Source: Plasmodium relictum (taxonomy: Eukaryota; Apicomplexa; Aconoidasida; Haemosporida; Plasmodiidae). From it: DNA of 64,000 nt. The stretch spans positions 1,860,001 through 1,924,000 of the forward strand of contig NC_041690.1 in NCBI RefSeq assembly GCF_900005765.1. Direction: 5' to 3'. Below the pieces are notes generated by a model. It was not told the DNA's origin and ran no database searches. It saw only the letters and a list, made by a program, of their open reading frames with translations. How positions within the stretch are numbered: position 1 is the stretch's first letter; every line of letters starts with the position of its first letter. The position numbers and the translations under genes are program-made. Positions 46,830-59,865 of the stretch are shown here, one piece after another.

Positions 46830-49800
46830 TTACTTCCTAAGGTTATATTTATATCTTTGGGACATATAACTTTTTTTATAATCATTCAAAGTATCAAACC
46901 TTAAAAAAAAAAAAAAAAATTATAAATGTCTTTTTAAAAATATACTTTATTTCTTCTAAATTTTTTCTTATTGTCTTATTTTTATTTGTTTTTATATATT
47001 TATTTCTTATATTATTAATGGAACAACGGATGAAAAAACTTACACATTTTTCTCCCTAGGTTCATATAAATATTGAGAAAACTTAAAGGAATTAGTAGAT
47101 AATTTAAAAAGATAAAGCCGAGATATAGTTAAATAAAGTAAAAAGTCTAAAAGACAACATGAAAAACAAACAAGCCATTGAAATTTGGTTAATCCTTTTA
47201 CGTGGAAATGAAAAAAAAAAGAACCAAATTGAATCACAATAATATGTATTATTAAAATAAAAAAAAAAATTAAGAATATTTTATAATTATCCTTAATACA
47301 ATTAATTAACATCCTATTTCTTTCTGTATTCATTAAATTACATTTTTCATTAGTCTTTTCTTTTTTTGGCTCCTTTTTTCCTTCATTAAAATAACTTTTT
47401 TTATTTAATATGCAATATCTATCTTTAATTTTCCCTTTAGAATCTTGTTTTATATTAATAGAATAACTACAAATATTTTCTTCATCGATTTTATCTTTTA
47501 TGTTATCTAAATCTCTTTTATGTTCTAATCCCATTTCTTTATTTATTTTTAATTCTTTTGTTAATTGGTTTATATCTGTTGATAGAAGTTTATCTTCCCT
47601 ATTTTTTATCAAATAGAAATATTCATATTTATTATTTTTACATTTATTCCAGTAAATTTGTACTTCATCAAAAAATGACCTTATATAAATATGTATATAA
47701 GAAAAAAAGAAGAAAAGAAAAAATATATTAAACAAAATAGTACTATGTCTATTAGGGCTAATATGATATTCCCATTCATTCATAGTCCTATAATCATTTT
47801 TAACATCAATATTATTTTGAATTTTTAAATTTTCTAAATTTTTTTTAAAACGAATACTTGATCTAATCGTGTAGTAATAATTAGAATATTGTTTATCTTT
47901 TAAAAAAGAAAATTCGGAAAAATCAAAGTGCTCTCTTATATCATCTTGCACAAAATCCCATTTTGATTCTGGGATAAAAAGATGACCAAATAAAAAAACA
48001 ATTAAAAGGATTGTAATCTTCGATAAAATAGATGATATGATATTATTCATATCTTTTTCTTTGAAAAAATCGTAGGAACTTTTGAATTTCATTCCAGTAC
48101 TATAAGAAGATTTTCTATAACAAGATATATAATGAAAAATTACGTTTTTAATTAAAAAAATATATAATATTTGAATAATGCTTAAAAACTCTGAGCCATT
48201 AACTAAAGTAGAAATAATTGAAAAAATCACAAAAACAATATAAAATGTTATATTATAATCAATGTATAATCGAATATTTGTTAGCATACAATTAGAAAAA
48301 CTTTTTAGTTTTATATAATCATACAAACTCTTATTTAAAATAATTATATCACATTTTTCTTTATTTATATCTTTACTTCTGTTATCACATACTGTTATAT
48401 CGCATATTCCATCATGTACTAAATCACTTTGATTTGTTACTAGAGCATTTTTGCTATAAATTTTAGATACTGACAATAAAGGTAATAATTCGTTATGAGA
48501 ACAGTTGTAGAAAAAATTTTTACTTAAAATAAAATTATGTGTTTTACTAATTTTTGTTGTATTATCTAACCTAACTTCATTACATAAGCTCCCTGTAACA
48601 CTATTATATTTTCTTACATTTAAAACTTCACTTTTACTATTTTTAAAGTTAAAATTTTCTTTTTCTTTTTTTAATTTATAGGAGTATAAGTTACCATAAT
48701 CGACAAAATTATTATCATTATTACTTTTATAATTTTCTATATATGTATCTTCTAAATTGATTCTTTCTTTCTTCCTTATTTTATTGAAGTTTCCATAATA
48801 ATCAAATCTATTTATTTGGTTTATTTTTTTTGCATCATATAATTTTAAATTCTCAAAAAATTTGGGAAATTTATAAAATATATCATTAACTTTTGATAAA
48901 TTTTCTTTTGTAAAAAATTTTACAGTTAAATCATTTTCTTCTAATATTTTATAATCAAAAAAAAAATGTTTACTTAATGTTTTTTCTAAAACTAAAACTG
49001 ATATACAAGTTAAATCCTTTAATTGCAAATGTTTTAGGTAAGTGTCATCTATGCTTTTATGAATATTTTTGTTATCAAAATTTTCATCATCTTCATATTT
49101 TTTTAATAATATATTTTCTTTCTCTTCTTCATTTAAATTTATATTTTTGTATGCAAAACAAAAAACAACATTTTCCTTTTTTTCGTTAATTTTATTAGCC
49201 TTTTCTCTCAATTTCTCTATATCTCTACATTTGAAAAAAAAAAAAAAATATTATAAATAATATAAAACAAAAGTAAACTATAATAAACTTAAAAAATAAC
49301 TAAATAAAATAAGAAAATTAAATAATTAATTTAAATAACGATAGTATAATTTTTTTTCTTAAGTATTATTTATACTTGCACAAATTGTTTCCATTAATAT
49401 ATTGGCTACATCTCGGTAAAATAAAACTTGCATATCCCTTAATAAATATTCTTAAAGTATTTAATTTATTTTCTTTATTTATTTTTTCATCTTTTTCTTT
49501 TTTCTTTTTCTCTATCTCACCATCCACTTCATTATTATTTTTTATTTCTTTATTTATTTCTAATGCACTCCACTTATCTAAAAATAAACTTTTTTTCAGA
49601 AAAACTAATGAAATAACGTAATCTCTATTGTTAGACACTATATGAAAGATATCTTTTCTTTCAATAAAAAAATCTTCAAGATTAATTTCTAAGCATTTAA
49701 GAAATTTTAATAAGGAAAAATCTATATCCAAGAAATGCTCATTATATTGATACAAGTTACTAGTTGTAAGTATACTTTGAATTAATAAAAAAAAAAAAAA

Positions 49801-52663
49801 TTTATTTATAATTTCTTTATTATTTATTTTATTAAATAACTTAACGTTGTTTTCTATTTTTATGTTAGAGTTTATTAAAATGTTATCAAAACAAAAGGAA
49901 AATTCACTATTATAAAAAAATAAAATACATTTGTATTTTATGTATCTGTCCATATCAATAAATATCGTATTCGTAAAAATGATATCTTCAAAAGTATTTT
50001 TTCTTTTTATTATAAAATTTTCTTTCATAATGTCACTTGAATTCAATGCTAAACAATTTTGTAATAATAAAGGCATTTGATCAATCGACAGTAAAAAGTA
50101 TTTCAGGATTTCTAATATTATAGAATTTAATAAAAACATTAACAAATTATATGCAAACGTTTGCATATCATTTTCGATTAAGTTAATTATAAAATGTATT
50201 AATATAAAAAGAATACATAAGGAACAACAAAAAATTATTAAAATAACAACATTCTTTGAATAATTATTTATTAATTCTTCTAATGTAGTATTTTCTTCTA
50301 TTTTTTTAATAGAATTATGAAACATTTGTTTGTTTTTACTAACACAGGTAGCTATCATTATACCTCTTCCATTTTTTACAATAGACCCAGACAACAACAA
50401 TGGAGAATAATCATATTTTTTAAAATCATCAGAATCAATACCTATTTTTTCCTCATTTTTTTCTATTTTGCTTTGGTAGTATTCTTGATTTCTTTCATCT
50501 GAGAATAATTCGTATTTTATTTTACTATATTTTCTTTCTTCTTTTTTTTTAGAAACACTGCCACATTTTGTTTCATATGGCAATTCCATTTCTTCTTCTT
50601 TACATAGTTTATTGTTTATAATATGTAACTTATTTTCTCTCATTTTGTTTAATTCATTTTTTTTTTTTAAATTTTTTTCTTCACTCATTTGTTTAAATTT
50701 CATTTTTACTTTTAGATTAAGTATTTCAAAATAATTTAATTTCTTTTTTTTCAATTCACCAACACTTATCTTTTTTTTTTTGGATTTTTCTATTTCATAT
50801 ATATATTCATCAAAGCTAATTTTCTTTTTTTTTTCAAATGATTTTAAAAGGTTTGATTCGTCAACAATCATATTATTACTTTTTAGAAGGATGCCATCTG
50901 CAGGTATCATATCTCCTTTAAATAAATATATAATATCACCAACTAAAATATTTTTCCCATTAATAGAATAAAAATTATTCTCAAAAAATATGTAATTCAT
51001 TAATTTTTTTTTCTTTTCTTTTCCTTTATCTATAACTATAATATCTTTAGAATTTATATTTTCTCCTAAACTTTCATTTGTATTTTCTTTTTTTTCTTCA
51101 ATATCACCTAAATTTATTTCCTTTGATATATTAATTTCTTTTTCTTTAATAGAATCACTTTTATTTATATTTATTTCTTTTTTTTCTTTATTTAATATCT
51201 TTACTTCTTCATTTTGATTTTCCTCTTTATCCAAAAATATTTCTTCTATATTTAGTTTATCTGTAGATGAAGAATGATTATATTTTTCTTTTTCTTCTTT
51301 ATCTTCCTTTTTTTCTTTTTCTTCTTTATCTTCTATTTTTTCTTTTTCTTCTTTATCTTCCATTTTTTCTTTTTCTTCTTTATCTTCCATTTTTTCTTTT
51401 TCTTCTTTATCTTCCATTTTTTCTTTTTTTTCTTTTTCTTCTTTATCTTCCTTTTTTTCTTTTTCTTCTTTATCTTCCTTTTTTTCTTTTTCTTCTTTAT
51501 CTTCTATTTTTTCTTTTTCTTCTTTATCTTCTTTTTCTTCTTTTTCTATTTCTTTTTTTCTAGATTTTGATTCATCTTCCACTGTTGTCGAGTTATCATA
51601 TGTATTCACTAGTTCTAGTCCACCTCCCGACTTTTTTGAAGAGTACACAAAAGGATCGTATCCTTTATAATATTCTTGTACATAATTAAAATTATTTACG
51701 TTCTTATATAATTCATAATCAAATAGTTCTGTATTGATTCTATTTAAAAAACTCTTTAAAAAAAAATATTTCGAATATTTTTTTAATTCAAGAGTTTTCT
51801 TACTTTCATATTTGCTTAATATGGTTTCCTTTTTTGCTTTATTTTTAATAAAATTTCTACATATATAGCTTTCTTTATAATCATTTAACTTGGAAGTTAT
51901 TAAACTTATCTTGTTTTCTTTTATATAGTGCACTATTGTTAATATTAATAATCCAGTAGTAACTATTAAAGAAAAAATTAATGACTCAAAAAATTCTACA
52001 AAAGAAAGTTAATTTTTAATATTAAATTTAAAGTATAATAAGTTAATAATAATAATAAAAAAAAAAAAAATAAAAATAAAAAATACCTATTACATTGTCT
52101 CTATCACAAACATATGTCATAAATGTGTAAAAGTATATGCAAGATAAAAATATATTTAATGGATAATTTTTTAAATATATTTTAATAACAGATAAATAGG
52201 TAAGAGAAGGTAATGATTGTATAATATTTGAACAATAATAATATATTCTATAACTATTTATTACATTAATTTTTTTATTAAATATAAAATAATGATGAAT
52301 CTTTCTTTCTTTATTATTAATATGAGTGAGGTTGTTATTTACTATATTTTCATTGTCCACAATTTCATTTTCTCTACATTTATGTATTGGGCTTTCATTT
52401 TTTTTATCGACATCACTTATATACTTTAGTATTTTTTTAAAAAATGGCAATTTGAAGTCTTCTAAAAAATGTTCATCATAATTTTCATCTAAATAAAAGT
52501 TTAATCCATTTTCTTTACTAATTATCTCTTCTAATAAATTTCGAGAATTGTGTATTATTTTCAACTCTTTGCTATAATCTTCATCTTTCATATACTTATC
52601 AAAAATACTTTTAAAAAATCTAGTATCATAAGTAAATAAATTTTTTGTAATATCGTTTCTCAT
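46830..52663 (-). CDS. Degenerate P-type ATPase (PMCA-like, catalytic motifs lost), 4 exons
   Basis: The exons on the minus strand are 52663-52087, 51995-49376, 49224-47044 and 46899-46830, giving 1815 residues. If the last donor is unused, exon 3 ends at 47040 with 1793 residues. The P-type order is clear: two membrane segments, actuator domain (VGDIIYLFKGDMIPADGILL ... VDESNL), TM3-TM4, N-domain (KGYASFILPRCS; ENVVFCFAYKN) and six C-terminal membrane segments. These end IVIQFGSFFFHFHVKGLTKFQWLVC, close to plasma-membrane Ca-ATPases. The chemistry motifs are gone. TGES reads LKSF, the phosphorylation motif DKTGT reads DMDRY (the Asp alone survives), KGAPE reads KGYAS, the hinge GDGxND is absent, and the TM4 PEGLP is replaced. 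It is probably a non-pumping relative. A Lys/Glu minisatellite sits before the actuator domain. I recall a putative P-type ATPase at the matching P. falciparum locus. Confidence 0.9.
51283..51550 (-). repeat. 27-bp minisatellite coding EDKEEKEKx
   Basis: About nine tandem copies of a 27-base unit, read on the minus strand, encode the nine-residue repeat EDKEEKEK followed by K, M or I. It lies inside exon 2 of the P-type ATPase gene, between the second membrane segment and the actuator domain. Copies differ mainly at the last codon and by one short insertion, as expected of replication slippage. Confidence 0.9.
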
Positions 52664-53831
52664 TTCTTTAATTAAAAGAAAATACAAAATTGTTAAAAGG
52701 AAACTTATAAGTTACAAGTTTTAGTTAAAAAAGAGAAAGAAAGAAAAAAAAAAGATAAATAGATGAATAAAATAAAATGAACAATTATATCTTTTATTTT
52801 AATTAGAATTATAATTAATTTCAGTTAATACCGCTCTAATATTAATTGTGTACTTCTACTATTTTCTTATTCAATTTATTAATTGTTCATTATATGTACT
52901 ATTTATTAGTTATTACTTTTATTATTATTATTATTTCCCTTAATATTATTATATATTTATTACTAAAATATAGCTATTTTTATTTATTATTTGCACTAGT
53001 TATCACATTGCATTATATTTTTAATTTTCCTCAACCTATGTTCCTTCTTCTAGCTATTTTCATATTTATTTTTTTATATTGCACACAAAATACCTAATAT
53101 CAAAATAAATTTAAATAATAAATTACTTTAGAAATGAAAAAAAGAAAAAAATTAAGATAAATGAATAAATAAAATAATATGTAGATTAACAAAAATAATA
53201 TGAAATTTACATATTCATATTAATATTATAAGTTTTAAAGCTTTTAATAAATATTTTATTAGATTAATAGTATAAAAAAGGATATATAGCTATTATTCAT
53301 TTTTTCCATTATCTTAAAAAAAAATAAGTTTATGCATACATATACATACCCTTATTTCGTGATAATTATTTTGAATTATTATTTCTTAACAAATTATATT
53401 ATATACATTAAACATTCTTTTTTTTCTTTATTTCTCATATATTTTCAAATATAGAAATGAAACATATATATAATATTAAGATTTATCAATACAAATATAA
53501 GTCTCGTAATAAATATACTATATAAATAATTATAATACCTTTAATTTTTAATTTGAATTAATTCCTTAAACATACATTAAAATTTATAAATCTAATATTA
53601 TAATACATAAATATTCTAAAATTATCCAAATAATTATTATATTTTTTTTAAATATATAAATTTTAATATTTTCTAAAAAAATTTTGTGAATACATATTTA
53701 ATAAAATTAAAAAGTTTTTTATCTTTTAAAATGTATATAGAAGGATTTTTTTTTTTTCTATAATTTTTCATTTTTTTTTTTTTTTCTTTTTTTTATAAAT
53801 AATTTTAACAAAAATATAATTTCTTTTACTA
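52664..53831. promoter_or_regulatory. Divergent promoter spacer (P-type ATPase / CFAP52)
   Basis: This 1.2 kb spacer lies between two divergent starts. It is AT-rich with T runs just upstream of the CFAP52 ATG (53748-53795). A hydrophobic frame at 52846-53097 lacks any supporting feature. No promoter motif can be named. Confidence 0.45.
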
Positions 53832-56800
53832 ATGGAGAAAGAGTTAGTTGTAGAATCTTATATTGGTTTTAATGGAAACATATCTAATAATTTAATTTTA
53901 ATTAGACAAGAAAAAAAAATAGATCAGAAAAGTTATAAAGAAAAGTTAAGATGCATAGAAGAAGAAGAGTTTTTAGAAAATGAGAAAAAAAAAAAATTGA
54001 AAACAGTTTATAATTTAAAAAATATTGATATAAATCATAATTATTATGAGTTAAAAAAAGAAGAGCTAAGATACGATTTTTTTATGATTTATGCAATTGG
54101 TACTAATATTATAAAAGAAGATATTTTGAGTAACAATAGAACTATATTTAAAAGTGATGAAAACAAAATAAATAAATTATATGTTGATAAGAGTAATAAA
54201 TATATTTGCTGTTGCAAAGAGAGTAAACTAATATCTAATATTTATATTTTTGATTTTGAAAACAAAATTAAACCAATTATTTTATCCTTACATAAATTTA
54301 GAACGATAGATATTTCAATAAGTAGAGATGGAAAGTATTTGCTATCATCCGGTGGAGATGATGATAAATATTTAATTTTAACTGAAATAGAAAATCAAAA
54401 ATTTATTTATAAGTCTCTATCAGAGTATCCTTATACTAACATTTCATTTTTTCATAAATCAAATAATTTTATCATAGGTTAGTTTAAAAAATTAACATTA
54501 AAGAAAAAAAAAAAAAAAAAGTAAATAAGTAAAAGAATAAATAGAAAAATAAATAATAAATAAACTAAAAAAAGAGTAAAGAATAAAGAAAAAAAAATTA
54601 TTATTATCCTTTTTAATTTTTTAAAGCGAAATTAAACAGTATCAAGATATGCCATTATGATTTCTCTAAAAAGTTAATGAGCGAAGAAGAAGTAAATACA
54701 TCTATTTATAAAAGACAATTTATATGCTTAGAATTAAAAGAAAATGATGAATATGCTTATTTAGGCACAACTACAGGTAAAACTTATAAATATATATATA
54801 TATATATTATTTATTCAAAAAAAGTAAAATTATAAATTATATTAAAAAAAAATTTGCAGGTGATGTACTAATAGTAAATATAAAATCAAAGGTATTAGAA
54901 AAAATTATTCCTGAAAATTATCTATTTAGTAATGGGATAAATGTAATAAAAATTTTAGATGACAAAACAATTTTAACAGGTTGAAAAAGAAAAAAAAAAA
55001 ATTAAATATAAATTTATATATAAAAAATAATATGATAAATTATCCTTAAAAGATCAGTATATTTTTACTTAAGGAATATTACTAGAATTAAGTTTTTAAA
55101 TGTATATCAATTTGACAACTCATAATATTATATATATATTCTATATTTTTTTTTTCCTTTTTTTTTTTTAAAGGTAGTGGAGATGGCCACATTAGTTTAA
55201 TAGATATAGAAGAAAAAAAGATTGTGAAAAAGACAAAGTTATACGGAAATATTAATTCAATAGAAATGAGGAATAAATCAACTTTATTTATTAGTATTTA
55301 TGAAAATATTATATATGTAATGGACATTCTTAATAATAATTATTATGTTTTATTATTAATTCATAATAATTATATTAATGATTTTTGTTTCCCTTTTAAC
55401 TATAACTATATTATGTATACATGTAGTTATAATAATGTAACGGCATGGCAATTTTATGATAAAAAAGTTATCTATTCAAAAAATATAGATAAAGGAAAAT
55501 TCATTTATTATGATAAAAAGTTTTTAAATATACCTACAGAAAAAAGAAAAAAATTATGCAAAATAAATAAGCTAACAAATGAAAGAATTAGTAATTCAAT
55601 TGAAAATAAAAAAAATAATGTAGAAAAGTATGAGAAGATAAATAAAAATTTAATTTGTCATTGTATAAAAATAACAAAAGATGGTAAATATGTTGCCTTA
55701 TCTATACATAATAATATCTATTTATTAACACCAAAATATATGAAAATAATTTGTGTAATTTTAAACTCTCATTACGATTTCTGTAATATTTTATGTTTTT
55801 ATAATGACTATGATTTAATAACTGCTGGAAACAATGGAGATGTCAAATTTTGGAAATTTGAAAATAAAAAGTACATTAATATTAATGTTATTAATTATCA
55901 TTCATCTATTATTAATAGAATTATTCTATACAATAATAAATATGTAACTAAAAAAAAAAAAAAATTATAATTTTAGAAATTTTATAAAAAATATATTTGT
56001 TTTATTTTTTTTTTAAAATGAACATTTTATTTATTTTTTAAAATAGTTTTCTTTACTAAAATATATACATATTTTTTTTATTACATGTATATATAGTTAT
56101 GTAGTTGTAGTGAAGATGGTTTGATAACAATTTATAATATTGAAGCAAATATATTAGTTAAAAAAGTTCTTGACATTAATAATACAAAATATAAGCAAAT
56201 TTCTTTAAATAAAAAATATGATATTTTACTATGTTGTGGAAATAATAATATATATATGTATTATGATTTAATTAAAAATGAGATTAGTAAACATTTTTAT
56301 TATTCTCCATTTCATAATGTTCTTTCTGTTGATATTGATGATAGAGGAAAATATTTTATAACTGGTATTAAATTTACTTCTTTTTTTTATAATTTAAAAA
56401 AATAGAACATATATATAAAAAAAAAAATTTTTTCAGGTTCAGATGATTTTAAATTAAGATTATATGAATTCAAAAGTTGCACTTGTCTATACATAGGTAT
56501 GTATTAATATAAAAAGAGAAAAAAGAATTTTTAACATTATTTTATAATATATATTTTTCTTGTACACTTTTTTTTTTTGTTTTATTATTATCAGGAACAG
56601 CTCATAATAATGTTATAAACAAATGCTTATTTACATTTGATAATCAATACATAGTTTCAGTGTCAAAGGATGAAAGTAAAAAAAAATATATATATAATAA
56701 TAAAATATCAAAAAAACAAAAAAATAACTTTTAAAAAAGATCGACTTTATTTTAATTCTCTGTTAATTGATTTAAAATAATTTAAATTATACAGGTATAA

Positions 56801-56841
56801 TTTACTGGAAAGTACCTCATGAAATAAAGGAAATAGAATAG
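53832..56841 (+). CDS. CFAP52: CFAP52 (WDR16) axonemal WD40 protein, 8 exons
   Basis: The exons are 53832-54477, 54627-54776, 54860-54979, 55174-55943, 56097-56364, 56437-56496, 56595-56675 and 56795-56841, giving 713 residues (human CFAP52 has 620). WD40 blades run through the protein. Diagnostic matches to CFAP52 are DEYAYLGTTTGD across exons 2-3, SLHKFRTIDISISRDGKYLLSSGGDDD in exon 1, ITAGNNGDVKFWKF in exon 4, and the C-terminus DNQYIVSVSKDESIIYWKVP, against human NQYIVSVSADGAILRWKYP. CFAP52 is a microtubule inner protein of motile cilia. Plasmodium builds axonemes only in male gametes, so expression in male gametocytes is expected. Most introns are phase 1 and split a Gly codon at the start of a blade strand. 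No continuous frame covers the gene. Confidence 0.9.
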
Positions 56842-57101
56842 ATAAAAATATATATAAAAAATTTATATAAATGTAATAATATTTTTTTTTATTTTTTATT
56901 ACATATATTTTACAAAAAAAAAAAAAAAAAAATAGAAAAAATATAATGATAATTTCAAATTCGAAAAACTTGGCAAATTAAAAAAATAACAAATGATATC
57001 AATAAAATTAAAAAAAATTATTAGATACATTAATAAAGATTTAATAGAATGATAATGACACAAAATTTTTTTTAAAATATTAATTTAAAAATAAATTTCA
57101 A

Positions 57102-58582
57102 CTAATTATTATATGTGAAAATAATATCATTAAATTTGGAGGTAAACCAAACTTCGGGGCCGCATACGTCTAATTGTATTTGGCAAAAAAGAAAAAAAGA
57201 ATTAATTTTTTTGTTATCAAAGTTATATTTATCAAAATAAATCTTGTTACTTGGCTTACATATAGCCTTCATTTTTTCATTTTCCATATTCACTTCTTCT
57301 CCTTTTAAACTTTTTAGAATTGTCAATAAAAAATCCTTAAAGCTATACAAATTATTATTTTTTTCCTCATTTATTTTATTATTTGTAGTAATATTTTTAA
57401 TATTAATTTTTTTTTTATAATTTTCATCTATTTTCTTTATTGTTTCTTCAAAATTTTCTGCATTATTACCTATAATACTATCCTTCATTTCTGAATTATT
57501 ACTTGTATTTACAGAATTTTTTTTTTTATCTATAGTGCCCTTATTTTTTAATAATTTTTTAAATGTTCCTAGCACTGATAAATTCTTATCTCTTTTTGAA
57601 ATTTCATCATCCATTAAAAACAAAAAGCTATAGTCTCTATATTTTGTTCTGAGGACTACATAATGTGTTCTTTTCTCATTATCTCTGAACTTACTTTCGT
57701 AAATACGTAATTCAGGTGTGCAGCTACTACCAATACTTATATCTATTATTTCATCATATAATAATATTTTCCTAGTCCAACTACCTACTATGCTCATATG
57801 ATAACAATTGAAATTCAATTTTTTTTTTCGGAGTGTTCCATTTCTTGTAACTTTTAGTACACGGAAACCTTCGAGAACATCTTTTATTGCTATCAAATAG
57901 TTTTTAAATAAATAATACTGTTTTGTTTTATATAATAAAGACAATCTTATTCCAATATATTCGCTTATATTTAGATAAGAATGTAAAATATTAGCAGTTT
58001 CTTGTACATCAACATCATCTTCACTTATGTTCATCATAAAATCATACTTCTATTAAAAAAAATAAATAAATAAATAGATATAGATATATATATATATATA
58101 ACTATAAATTTATATTTTTTTTCTTACTTCATTTATTCTTTCTTTTCTTCTCATAAAGAAAGGTAATTTTTTTGATATTTCTTCTTCTACTTCTAAAAAA
58201 GGAAAATAATGCATATAAATGTAATATATATATTTTAATTCAAGAAAAAAAAAAAAATAATAAATAAATACAAAAATAAATTGTTCCTTTTGTATATTAC
58301 CATTTTTCTTAATCGATCTTCTCTTCCCCAATTTTACTTCTTGATTAATTTTTCCAAATCCTCTAAAAAAATATAATATAGTATATACATTTTTATTAAA
58401 ATAAAATATATCAATATTACTTAGTATATTGAGATAGTTTAATAAAATATTGAAAAAAATATTTTATTATAATATTATATATTCTTTTTCATATTATTAT
58501 TTTCTATTATATTTTGTTCTTATTACTCATATACTACTTCTGCGTTACGTTTTCTTTCATTTAATTTTTCTGCTAAACTCAT
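57102..58582 (-). CDS. Protein of unknown function with possible PH-like fold, 4 exons
   Basis: The exons on the minus strand are 58582-58527, 58362-58301, 58192-58128 and 58049-57102, giving 376 residues. The N-terminus (MSLAEKLNERKRNAEVVYEG, then LGKRRSIKKN) comes from the two small first exons, both with GT-AG ends that keep the frame. The C-terminal exon has a helical region (ILHSYLNISEYIGIRLSLL) and then a strand-rich block. That block runs from LRKKKLNFNCYHMSIVG, through RKILLYDEIIDISIG, to HYVVLRTKYRDYSFLFL, whose rhythm suggests a PH-like barrel. A Lys/Asn insertion precedes the last segment (FLFCQIQLDVCGPEVWF). The PH idea is only a reading of strand pattern. An N-terminal Gly for myristoylation is absent. 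Confidence 0.75.
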
Positions 58583-59865
58583 TTTGTTATTTTAAGTGGG
58601 TTAATTCAAAAAAAAAAAAAAAAAAAAATAAAATAAATAAATTAAAAATAATTTTTATTAATAAATATTTATAAAAGTTATATCTTTATATTTTTATATC
58701 TATTCAAACATATTTATATGTTATATATATTTTTGTTTTTTTTTTAAACTAGCTAAGAACAAAATTTTCTGTTGTATGACTGTTGTAAAAAAAATTTTTA
58801 AGTAGTATTTTTATAATTATTAAAAAAAATTATGTGACTTTATATTTAAAATTTTTTTTTATTATTTTATATATAAATATATATATATAGTATAATTACA
58901 AAGTTTATATATATTTATAATGAATTGAAGTGCATTTCTTTTTATATTTTTTATTTGATATTGCTTGAAATATTTTCGAATTATTTGATAGCACATGCAC
59001 ATTAAAGAAAAATAAATAGAGTGATTGTAAATAAAAGAGAACAAAAAATTTCAAAAAAAAATATAAAAATGATTTAATTATTATTTTAAAGTTGTTTGAA
59101 TATTAAATTGTCTTTTATATTTTTCTTCTAAATTTTCTTTTCCTTTTTTAATATATACCTTAAAAAAAAAAATACTTTATTTTCATTAAAAAAAAAAATG
59201 AAGATAGAAAGTGTAAAAAAATTAAAAAGGATAAAATAAGATTATATAAAAAAAAATGATGGAAAACATAAAAAGGAGAAAAATAAAATAATTAAAAAAT
59301 ATTTATATATAATAAGAAATATAAAGGAAATTAATGAGAAAAAAAAAAAAAATAAAATAAAAATAAACAAACTTAAGAAATATAAAAGCACACCAAAGAA
59401 CATAAGTTATAGAAAAAGTATATAGTTAATAATATATGTGTACACATTTGATAATTATTATATTTTAAAAAAGGAAAAATAAATAAATATTAAATAAAAC
59501 ATTGTATTTATTATTTATATTATTACCCAAATACCTTTATTTTGTAAAAAAAAAAGAAAAAAAATTAAATTAATTATCTCTTATGCGTGAATTATATTCA
59601 TTTTAATTCACTAATGATGAAATAATTATTAAATAAAACTTTATATAAAAAATAGTATAATAACAAAAAAAAAAAAAAAAAAAGATAGGTAAAGAAAAAC
59701 GTTTTCTTTTCTTTATTTTATTTGAAAATATTTTTAGAAGATTAATTTTGCAGCATATTGTAATTACAAAAAAAAAAAAAATTGAAAAAGGAAAAAGTTT
59801 AAAAAAATAAAATAAAATAATAAAATATTGCTCTTAAAAATTTAATGAATAAAAGTAAAAAAAAA
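58583..59865. other. Intergenic spacer with a possible tiny gene
   Basis: This spacer of about 1.3 kb lies between two minus-strand genes, with A runs and T runs throughout. The only coding-like element is a possible two-exon mini-gene at 59081-59447, listed separately. Confidence 0.45.
59081..59447 (-). CDS. Possible tiny single-membrane-segment protein, 2 exons (speculative)
   Basis: A possible gene on the minus strand has exon 1 at 59447-59394 (MCTHILLTIYFFYNLCSL) and exon 2 at 59158-59081 (VYIKKGKENLEEKYK..., then a stop). Donor GTGTGC and a T-rich AAG acceptor flank a phase 0 intron of 235 bases, and the total is 43 residues. The layout, one hydrophobic segment followed by a charged Lys/Glu tail, is common among small mitochondrial inner-membrane proteins. 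Chance open frames are frequent in such AT-rich sequence, so this could easily be spurious. Confidence 0.2.

Noticed and set aside
51267-51570. Two plus-strand frames opposite the Lys/Glu minisatellite
   Set aside because: They are antisense shadows of the repeat inside the P-type ATPase exon, coding only Phe, Leu and Tyr.
52846-53097. Hydrophobic frame between the P-type ATPase and CFAP52
   Set aside because: It lacks a proper ATG start, has a composition explained by T-rich DNA, and lies in a divergent promoter spacer.
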